Part shown: positions 17,240-21,778 of the stretch, one piece after another
Numbering within the stretch: position 1 is the stretch's first letter
Layout of the letters: each line of letters begins with the position of its first letter
Source: an uncultured Bacilli bacterium
GTDB lineage: Bacteria; Bacillota_I; Bacilli_A; RF39; UBA660
Assembly: GCA_947625505.1 (NCBI GenBank)
Contig: CANQON010000017.1
Coordinates: forward strand, 1-33,378
Reading direction: 5' to 3'
Length of the DNA stretch: 33,378 bases
Made by a program: the position numbers and the translations under genes
The notes under the pieces: generated by a model
What the model was told of the DNA's origin: nothing
Databases searched by the model: none
What the model saw: only the letters and a program-made list of their open reading frames with translations

Positions 17240-17262
17240 AATAAATTTCTCCTTCAAAAAGA

Positions 17263-17291
17263 ATTATATGCTAAAACATCCGTTGTCACAA
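17263..17291 (-). promoter_or_regulatory. Promoter of the methyltransferase unit
   Basis: On the minus strand TTGTGA (17286-17291), 17-bp spacer, TATAAT (17263-17268). Confidence 0.68.
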
Positions 17292-17343
17292 GCAATGCAT
17301 ATTAACATTTACTATTTATAAATAACATGTTTATTATATCATG

Positions 17344-17368
17344 AAAAAAGCAAACAATGTTTGCTTTT
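17344..17368 (-). terminator. Terminator of the YbaK-like / membrane protein operon
   Basis: AAAAGCAAAC (17346-17355) and GTTTGCTTTT (17359-17368) form a 10-bp stem with loop AAT. On the minus strand it ends in TTTTTT. It lies 18 bp past the stop of the 146-aa membrane protein. Confidence 0.85.
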
Positions 17369-17385
17369 AACAATGGCAATATAAA

Positions 17386-17826
17386 TTATTTCTTATTTTT
17401 ATTAATTATATATTTAATTAGTCTTACAAATAACCATATTACCAAGATAATTATAGATAATAGGGCATATTCAAATCCAATAAGTAGGTATTCTATACCG
17501 AATAAAAAGCATTCCCATCCAGTTCCTCCGCATTGATGAAAGATACCTATATCTATAAAGTATAAAAATAAATATCCAAAGATAACACTTGTAATAGCTA
17601 ATAATATAGCATTAGCTATATTATATAAGTAATGATTAAAAGATACTTTTTTATATGCTTTAATGTAGACAATTAAACATAAGATAGTGGCAATTATAGA
17701 TGCGATAAAAGCACCAATATATCCTAAATATTCATATATAAATGATTCTTCAAATAATAAAACAGGTATCCATAATATAAATATACATTTTAAAAAGGTT
17801 GCTAATATACTAATTAATTTATTCAT
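17386..17826 (-). CDS. Unknown four-helix membrane protein
   Basis: 146-aa integral membrane protein with about four hydrophobic segments (roughly 8-25, 32-54, 65-92 and 108-137) and a lysine-rich C-terminus (KYIINKNKK), which is probably cytoplasmic. A loop with GGTGWECF carries a Cys pair (Cys98 and Cys104 region). No family recognised. It lies 26 bp downstream of the YbaK/ProX-like gene on the same strand and before a shared terminator, so the two are probably co-transcribed. Confidence 0.72.
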   Translation of the reverse strand: MNKLISILATFLKCIFILWIPVLLFEESFIYEYLGYIGAFIASIIATILCLIVYIKAYKKVSFNHYLYNIANAILLAITSVIFGYLFLYFIDIGIFHQCGGTGWECFLFGIEYLLIGFEYALLSIIILVIWLFVRLIKYIINKNKK

Positions 17827-17852
17827 AAACTTCTTATTTCTCCAATCATTAA

Positions 17853-18344
17853 TTAACTTATTTTTATAATATTTACTTGATTTCCATGCTCTTTAATAAT
17901 ATTTATTAAGTCTTGAACTTTTAACCAAATTGTTGCTGTATTATCATTAGGATGAATACCAATAATACCTTGATCATTTAAAAAGTCTTCATCTAAATAA
18001 AATATTACTTTTGACTCTCTATCGTTTAATAATCCTAATGGTGTTACAGATCCTGGCTTTAGATTTAATATATTAATTAAGTCATTTTCACTAGCAAAAC
18101 TTAATCGTCTAGTATGATATGTATTACTAAATATTTTTAAATCTACTTTTTTATTTCCTTTAATAGTTATTAAGTAATAATTTCTTTTTTTATCATCTCT
18201 AACAAAGATATTTTTGCCATCATATTCTTTATAAGGTAAATCTATTTCATTTAATTCTTCCATATTATAGACAGCTTTATGTTCTGTAATTTCATACCAT
18301 ATATTTTTATTTTTTATGAAATTATAGATTTCTTGTTTATTCAT
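17853..18344 (-). CDS. YbaK/ProX-type aminoacyl-tRNA deacylase (prolyl-tRNA editing)
   Basis: 163-aa free-standing editing domain that hydrolyses mischarged tRNA. ProX/PrdX members clear Ala-tRNAPro. Family landmarks are KNIFVRDDKKRNYYLITI (residues about 44-61, with the conserved catalytic Lys at its start), the GSVTPLGLLND motif near 97-107, and the late HPNDNTATIWL strand, which in PrdX binds the 3' adenosine. The match to PrdX is closer than to YbaK or the INS domain. It acts in the cytoplasm. GGAAGGAT precedes the start. The 146-aa membrane protein gene follows in the same operon. Confidence 0.88.
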   Translation of the reverse strand: MNKQEIYNFIKNKNIWYEITEHKAVYNMEELNEIDLPYKEYDGKNIFVRDDKKRNYYLITIKGNKKVDLKIFSNTYHTRRLSFASENDLINILNLKPGSVTPLGLLNDRESKVIFYLDEDFLNDQGIIGIHPNDNTATIWLKVQDLINIIKEHGNQVNIIKIS

Positions 18345-18369
18345 GATATCTTTATCCTTCCTAATTATT

Positions 18370-18378
18370 ATTATATCA
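18370..18378 (-). promoter_or_regulatory. Extended -10 promoter of the ProX-like gene
   Basis: TGATATAAT on the minus strand at 18370-18378. The T-run of the terminator at 18391-18414 occupies the -35 position. Confidence 0.5.
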
Positions 18379-18390
18379 AAATAATAGTAT

Positions 18391-18414
18391 AAAAAAATCT
18401 AGTTTTTAAACTAG
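18391..18414 (-). terminator. Minus-strand terminator between the toxin module and the ProX-like gene
   Basis: CTAGTTT (18399-18405) and AAACTAG (18408-18414) pair, and the minus strand then reads ATTTTTTT. It would stop minus-strand transcripts that pass the antisense RNA terminator and so insulate the ProX-like gene. A near copy of this palindrome is the tRNA-Trp terminator at 18818-18837. Confidence 0.65.
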
Positions 18415-18437
18415 TATAACAATATTTTTTATATTTA

Positions 18438-18466
18438 TTGACTACGTTTTAATAAACCAATATAAT
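18438..18466 (+). promoter_or_regulatory. Promoter of the toxin mRNA
   Basis: TTGACT (18438-18443), 17-bp spacer, TATAAT (18461-18466). It is one of the best SigA-like promoters in the window although no long gene follows. Predicted start of transcription is near 18473, at GGAGAAA. Confidence 0.8.
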
Positions 18467-18472
18467 TACATT

Positions 18473-18541
18473 AGGAGAAATAATTTTAGGTGTTACCTCC
18501 ACAAATATAATTATGTTATAGGTTGAGGAGGTGATTAGATG
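18473..18541 (+). promoter_or_regulatory. Structured 5' UTR that sequesters the ribosome-binding site
   Basis: TTACCTCC (18493-18500) pairs over eight positions (one G-U) with GGAGGTGA (18527-18534), which is the ribosome-binding site. The same UTR segment, 18487-18508, matches 18 of 19 bases of the antisense RNA segment complementary to 18684-18702, with three extra bases in the UTR. The mRNA 5' UTR can therefore also pair with the mRNA 3' end. TTTAGGTG at 18485-18492 recurs at 18670-18677. These are typical control elements of type I toxin mRNAs. Confidence 0.6.
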
Positions 18542-18586
18542 AAAGCATATAATTTTAATAAATCATCCATATTATGGATTACTTAG
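18539..18586 (+). CDS. 15-aa leader ORF overlapping the toxin
   Basis: ATG at 18539 follows GAGGAGGTGAT at ideal distance and encodes MKAYNFNKSSILWIT, ending in TAG at 18584-18586. It contains the toxin ATG (18574) in another frame. The ORF owns the only good ribosome-binding site in the transcript, so its translation probably delivers ribosomes to the toxin start. The peptide itself resembles nothing I know. Confidence 0.55.
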   Translation: MKAYNFNKSSILWIT

Positions 18587-18654
18587 TATTATTATTTTTA
18601 ATACTGACAATAGTTTTATTTATTATTATAACACTCGCAATAATCTTAAAATAA
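18574..18654 (+). CDS. Small hydrophobic toxin peptide (type I, holin-like)
   Basis: 26-aa peptide with a short polar start (MDY), then one uninterrupted hydrophobic stretch (LVLLFLILTIVLFIIITLAII) and a C-terminal LK. Such single-span peptides are typical of type I toxins that insert in the membrane. The upstream codons in this frame contain stops, so translation must begin at this ATG, and no ribosome-binding site precedes it. Coupling to the overlapping 15-aa ORF is the likely route. A convergent antisense RNA covers the mRNA just after the stop codon. The arrangement resembles the holin-like toxin / TxpA-BsrG group and the E. faecalis par locus, but the sequence lacks the Fst signature, so I leave the family open. 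Confidence 0.6.
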   Translation: MDYLVLLFLILTIVLFIIITLAIILK

Positions 18655-18722
18655 AAGCACCTAAATTACTTTAGGTGCAACCCATATTGTGGAGAACATC
18701 TACTGCAAAAGATTGTTTCTCC
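18648..18722 (-). ncRNA. Antisense antitoxin RNA of about 75 nt
   Basis: The minus strand has TATAAT at 18729-18734, so transcription should begin near 18722 with GGAGAAAC. It would run through the complement of the toxin mRNA 3' region and stop at a perfect hairpin, GCACCTAAA-GTAA-TTTAGGTGC (18657-18678), followed by TTTTATTTT. The RNA can form a 5' hairpin (complement of the mRNA terminator) and the 3' terminator hairpin. It is fully complementary to the mRNA 3' end and also contains CACCTAAA, complementary to 18485-18492 near the mRNA 5' end. The small size and convergent overlap are as in type I antitoxins. Confidence 0.6.
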
Positions 18723-18728
18723 TTTTTT
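18691..18728 (+). terminator. Terminator of the toxin mRNA
   Basis: GGAGAA (18691-18696) pairs with TTCTCC (18717-18722), with inner pairs and two bulges, followed by TTTTTT (18723-18728). It ends a predicted mRNA of about 255 nt. Confidence 0.75.
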
Positions 18729-18734
18729 ATTATA
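18729..18734 (-). promoter_or_regulatory. -10 box of the antisense RNA
   Basis: TATAAT on the minus strand. The -35 region (18751-18758) is poor, but the upstream sequence is very AT-rich. Confidence 0.5.
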
Positions 18735-18764
18735 TTCAATAATTTATAAACTATAATATTACTA

Positions 18765-18794
18765 TCTATCAATATGTTATCACATATTGATAGA
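18765..18794. repeat. Perfect 13-bp inverted repeat upstream of the antisense promoter
   Basis: TCTATCAATATGT (18765-18777) and ACATATTGATAGA (18782-18794) are exact reverse complements around TATC. Neither strand has a T run after it, so it is not a terminator. It lies just upstream of the antisense -35 region and could be an operator. Confidence 0.7.
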
Positions 18795-18813
18795 AAATGT
18801 AATATCTCTAACC

Positions 18814-18838
18814 TAAAATCTAGTTATTAAACTAGATT
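18814..18838 (-). terminator. tRNA-Trp terminator
   Basis: ATCTAGTT (18818-18825) and AACTAGAT (18830-18837), extended by one A-T pair, with loop ATTA. On the minus strand TTTT follows. It lies 13 bp past the encoded CCA end of tRNA-Trp. Confidence 0.65.
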
Positions 18839-18850
18839 AGATATACAAAA

Positions 18851-18924
18851 TGGCAGGGGTAGCAGGAGTTGAACCCACATCAGCGGTTTTGGAGACCGTT
18901 ATTCTACCATTGAACTATACCCCT
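18851..18924 (-). tRNA. tRNA-Trp (CCA)
   Basis: The minus strand folds into a complete cloverleaf: acceptor AGGGGTA/TACCCCT, D arm GTTCAATGGTAGAAT, anticodon stem CGGT/ACCG with loop CTCCAAA (anticodon CCA), T arm with GGTTCAACTCC, discriminator G and an encoded CCA. Anticodon CCA reads only UGG, so UGA stays a stop codon here. Confidence 0.97.
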
Positions 18925-18944
18925 ATGTCCCTTTGACAAGGTAG

Positions 18945-18973
18945 ATTATAGCACATTTTTAATCAATATGCAA
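18945..18973 (-). promoter_or_regulatory. tRNA-Trp promoter
   Basis: On the minus strand TTGCAT (18968-18973), 17-bp spacer, TATAAT (18945-18950) preceded by TGC. Confidence 0.75.
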
Positions 18974-18980
18974 GGTTACA

Positions 18981-18989
18981 CATATAATA
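18981..18989 (+). promoter_or_regulatory. Promoter-like CATATAATA of the SleB-like gene
   Basis: CATATAATA fits TATAAT and also the sporulation sigma -10 patterns CATAnnnTA (SigK) and nearly CATACAnT (SigE). TTAATC lies 18 bp before TATAAT. The same 14 bases (ACATATAATAAAAT) occur before the LysM gene at 31753. Confidence 0.4.
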
Positions 18990-19003
18990 AAATAGGTGAT
19001 AAG

Positions 19004-19423
19004 ATGATTATAAATTATACAAGTAATGAGAGAGATTTACTTGCTAGATTAATGCGTTCTGAAGCATTAGGTGAGGGTGGATTAGGTATGTTAATGGTAG
19101 GTAATGTTGTAGTAAATAGAGTATTAGCTGATTGTTATACATTTACGGATATTGATACTTTGTATAAAGCTATATTTCAATCTCCAGGGGGATTTAGTGG
19201 TACTAGTAGTTCTTTATTTTATGGTTCACCAACTAATAAGGAAAGACAACTAGCTAATCGTATTTTAAAGGGAGAATATTATTATCCAGCTACTAATGCC
19301 TTATGGTTTTATTCTAATAATAATAGTTGTAAATCTACTTGGTATGAACAACCTTTAGCAGGAAGATATAAAAATCATTGCTTTTATATGCCTGAAAAAG
19401 GGGTATGTAATCAATTACACTAA
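19004..19423 (+). CDS. SleB/CwlJ-like cell wall hydrolase
   Basis: 139-aa protein consisting of a Hydrolase_2 (SleB-type) domain. These enzymes hydrolyse spore cortex peptidoglycan (SleB, CwlJ) or act in sporulation and wall turnover. The N-terminal LLARLMRSEALGEGGLGMLMVGNVVVNRV has the expected catalytic Glu in SEA and the V-x-N-R-V helix. IFQSPGGFSGT and the C-terminal WFYSN and KNHCFYMP segments complete the domain. There is no signal peptide and no peptidoglycan-binding domain, as in CwlJ. I chose ATG 19004, directly after AGGTGATAAG, over an upstream ATG at 18968 that overlaps promoter sequence. The promoter-like CATATAATA is compatible with a sporulation sigma factor. Confidence 0.85.
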   Translation: MIINYTSNERDLLARLMRSEALGEGGLGMLMVGNVVVNRVLADCYTFTDIDTLYKAIFQSPGGFSGTSSSLFYGSPTNKERQLANRILKGEYYYPATNALWFYSNNNSCKSTWYEQPLAGRYKNHCFYMPEKGVCNQLH

Positions 19424-19424
19424 A

Positions 19425-19453
19425 TTGACTTTGATTTAATTCAATGATAGAAT
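19425..19453 (+). promoter_or_regulatory. Promoter of the HEXXH peptidase gene
   Basis: TTGACT (19425-19430), 17-bp spacer, TAGAAT (19448-19453) preceded by TGA. It rules out the ATG at 19444 as start. Confidence 0.7.
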
Positions 19454-19470
19454 ACTTCCTCGGAGGACAT

Positions 19471-20529
19471 ATGAAATATAAATGGCAGGTAGACAACATA
19501 AAAAGAGAACTAGCTTCTATTAGTAATCCTATTTTAGATGTAGATAAAAAAAGAAAACAAGTTTATACATCCATGCTTTTTGATATTGGTGTAATTGAAA
19601 AAGAATCTAGACCACATATTAAATGTGATGACTTTTTTGATGCTTGTATGTCATTCGATATGTCCTATTTTAATACTTCATTTTTCCGTATGCTTAATTT
19701 TTTAAATAAGGCCTTTATTAATCTTAATTTAGATGAAGATGTGCAAAATGTGAAAGAAACATCACTTGATTATGTAGTAAGTTTAGCACGTGATTATTAT
19801 AAAAGATATGATAAGAATAATTTGAATTACTTTAAGAAAATTATTTCTAATCCTAGTCGTATTAATTTTGTTAATGATAAGTTAGCTCACTTTTTAGGTA
19901 GATCTTATATACTATCTAGTAATGAGTATTATATATTAATTACTGCTCCAAACTTTTTAGCGCAAACCTCTACTTTAGTTCATGAAGCAAAACATGTTGA
20001 AGGAAGATTAAAAGGTTATGATAATGGAATATCTTTATATCAAGAATTGCCTTCATATATCCATGAATTAAAAACACTAGATTACTTAGAAATTATATTT
20101 AATGAAAAAGAAAATATTAATATAATTAGAAAGCAGCTAATATATAAATATATCATGATGATAAGGAAGATAGCATCCCAACAGGAACTAATAGAAAAAC
20201 TATTATATGATGGAGATTTCTTTTCAACAATATCTGCTAATTATGATTACTATTATGATGAATATCATTTTGATGAACTATACGATATTATGGTACATGG
20301 CTATCAATCCTCTACTTTAAGTCATATTATATCTTTTATAGTTGGAACTGATATTTATTTAAATACTCCTAAAGGTAATATTGATAATGTAGTATCATGT
20401 TATTTATTTGGTATGTTTAAAATGCGACCTAATATTGTAGAAGGTATTATTAAGTATGTTAATGATGTTTTAAAACCAAAGGAAGATACTCAATCTAATA
20501 AGATGAAAATTATTGAAAAACAGTATTGA
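19471..20529 (+). CDS. HEXXH zinc metallopeptidase, M3-like
   Basis: 352-aa predicted cytoplasmic zinc peptidase. HEAKH at 171-175 is the HEXXH zinc motif, and QELPSYIHE at 191-199 places a Glu (192) in an E-x-P-S context like the third zinc ligand of M3 oligopeptidases (thimet/PepF). Flanking sequence is mostly helical, as in that family. At 352 aa it is far shorter than PepF (about 600), with the helical lid mostly missing, so it is a divergent or minimal member. I chose the ATG at 19471 because GGAGG lies 4 nt before it and the promoter overlaps the earlier ATG. It is transcribed alone. The tRNA-Ala promoter overlaps its stop codon. Confidence 0.72.
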   Translation: MKYKWQVDNIKRELASISNPILDVDKKRKQVYTSMLFDIGVIEKESRPHIKCDDFFDACMSFDMSYFNTSFFRMLNFLNKAFINLNLDEDVQNVKETSLDYVVSLARDYYKRYDKNNLNYFKKIISNPSRINFVNDKLAHFLGRSYILSSNEYYILITAPNFLAQTSTLVHEAKHVEGRLKGYDNGISLYQELPSYIHELKTLDYLEIIFNEKENINIIRKQLIYKYIMMIRKIASQQELIEKLLYDGDFFSTISANYDYYYDEYHFDELYDIMVHGYQSSTLSHIISFIVGTDIYLNTPKGNIDNVVSCYLFGMFKMRPNIVEGIIKYVNDVLKPKEDTQSNKMKIIEKQY

Positions 20530-20554
20530 CAAATAAAAAAATATTATATATAAT
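20526..20554 (+). promoter_or_regulatory. tRNA-Ala promoter
   Basis: TTGACA (20526-20531), 17-bp spacer, TATAAT (20549-20554), a full consensus, overlapping the stop codon of the peptidase gene. Confidence 0.88.
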
Positions 20555-20558
20555 CAAG

Positions 20559-20580
20559 AGGTAATAAAAATTTATTACCT
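20559..20580 (+). other. Perfect hairpin in the tRNA-Ala leader
   Basis: AGGTAATAAA (20559-20568) and TTTATTACCT (20571-20580) are exact reverse complements separated by AA. The predicted transcript starts at about this point, so the precursor tRNA would carry a stable stem 5 nt before the mature 5' end. Confidence 0.6.
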
Positions 20581-20585
20581 GTTTT

Positions 20586-20662
20586 GGGGAATTAGCTCAG
20601 CTGGCTAGAGCACCTGCCCTGCACGCAGGGGGTCAAGGGTTCGAATCCCTTATTCTCCACCA
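20586..20662 (+). tRNA. tRNA-Ala (TGC)
   Basis: Complete cloverleaf: acceptor GGGGAAT/ATTCTCC, D arm GCTCAGCTGGCTAGAGC, anticodon stem CCTGC/GCAGG with loop CCTGCAC (anticodon TGC), T arm AGGGTTCGAATCCCT, discriminator A, encoded CCA. Confidence 0.98.
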
Positions 20663-20672
20663 TTATGATTAT

Positions 20673-20697
20673 AACTCTTAGTAATAAGAGTTTTTTT
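20673..20697 (+). terminator. tRNA-Ala terminator
   Basis: AACTCTTA (20673-20680), loop GTAA, TAAGAGTT (20685-20692), then TTTTT. The stretch from there to the cdaA promoter (20698-20869) is AT-rich with no feature I can support. Confidence 0.88.
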
Positions 20698-20869
20698 ATA
20701 CAATAAAAGTAATATTTTCATAAAATATAGCCTATAATGTCAAAAAAATATCATTATTAAGCACTATTTACATAAGTTTACATTAAATTATAATTATTTC
20801 AAAAAAATTTTTAGTTAAAAATAGGACTTTTATTAAGATATTATTAGGATAATTAAGAAAGTAATTAAA

Positions 20870-20898
20870 TTGTTATTTAAAAAATAGTATGTTATAAT
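20870..20898 (+). promoter_or_regulatory. cdaA promoter
   Basis: TTGTTA (20870-20875), 17-bp spacer, TATAAT (20893-20898) preceded by TGT (extended -10). Confidence 0.75.
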
Positions 20899-20929
20899 TA
20901 TTATGCATGAAAAGTTATGGAGGGATTGT

Positions 20930-21778
20930 ATGTCAATTGCCGGAGCTTTAGATTATATTAGAGTGATCGTTGATATATTATTAGTATGGATGGTATTTTA
21001 CTATACTTTAAAGAGTTTAAGAAAAAATGTTAAATTAGTTTTATTATTTAAAGGAATAGTTTTTATATTAGCACTTAAATTAATAAGTCATGTTTTTTCA
21101 TTAACAACCATTGATTATGTATTAAATTATGTATTAGAGTGGGGAGTTTTAGCGCTTATAGTTATTTTCCAACCAGAAATACGTAATGTTTTGGAACAAT
21201 TAGGACGTAGTCAATTGTTAGGACGTCATAAAGTCTTAACGGTTGATGAAAGAGAAAAAGTTGTTTATGAAATTGTTACAGCTATGGATGCTATGCGTAA
21301 AACACGTACAGGTGCCTTAATAGTTATTGAAAGAGATAATAGTTTAAATGACTATATTGAAAAGTCTAAGAAGATATATGCTGATATATCTAGTGAATTA
21401 CTAGTTACTATTTTCTTCCCTAATAATCCATTACATGATGGAGGATTAATTATTCAGGGAGATAAAATAACTAGTGCTAGAGCAGTATTCCCAACAAGTG
21501 ATAGTTTAAAGATAAGTAAACGTTTAGGTACAAGACATAGAGCAGCACTTGGTATTTCTGAATTAACCGATTGTATTGCTTTAGTTGTATCTGAAGAAAC
21601 AGGAAGATTATCTTGTGCTATAGGAGGAGAATTACATTATAATTTATCAGCTGATGAATTAAAAATATTACTTTTAAATGAGTTAAAACCTAAAAGAAGT
21701 ACAATAATTGATGATGAAGAAGAAGAGGAAGAAACAACAAATAATGAGGAAGGTGATACGCATGAAGAAGAAAAATAG
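20930..21778 (+). CDS. cdaA: Diadenylate cyclase CdaA
   Basis: 282-aa membrane enzyme that makes cyclic di-AMP from two ATP, the essential second messenger for K+ and osmotic homeostasis in Gram-positives. Three N-terminal membrane helices (about 10-85) are followed by FQPEIRNVLEQLGR and the DAC domain. In the active site RHR is at 202-204, but the usual DGA motif reads DGG (170-172) within NNPLHDGGLIIQ. The change is conservative. The tail is very acidic. I chose ATG 20930, since GGAGGGA precedes it. An ATG 27 bases upstream lacks a ribosome-binding site. The gene overlaps cdaR by 17 bp. The usual third gene, glmM, is absent here. Confidence 0.95.
   Translation: MSIAGALDYIRVIVDILLVWMVFYYTLKSLRKNVKLVLLFKGIVFILALKLISHVFSLTTIDYVLNYVLEWGVLALIVIFQPEIRNVLEQLGRSQLLGRHKVLTVDEREKVVYEIVTAMDAMRKTRTGALIVIERDNSLNDYIEKSKKIYADISSELLVTIFFPNNPLHDGGLIIQGDKITSARAVFPTSDSLKISKRLGTRHRAALGISELTDCIALVVSEETGRLSCAIGGELHYNLSADELKILLLNELKPKRSTIIDDEEEEEETTNNEEGDTHEEEK

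Noticed and set aside
18574-18654. Assigning the toxin to the Fst/Ldr family
   Set aside because: The geometry recalls par, but the peptide lacks the Fst motif and its charged C-terminal tail, so the family is left open.
18851-18924. Mycoplasma-type code with UGA as tryptophan
   Set aside because: The tRNA-Trp anticodon is CCA, and several genes end in TGA at terminators or gene overlaps (for example 4608 and 29812).
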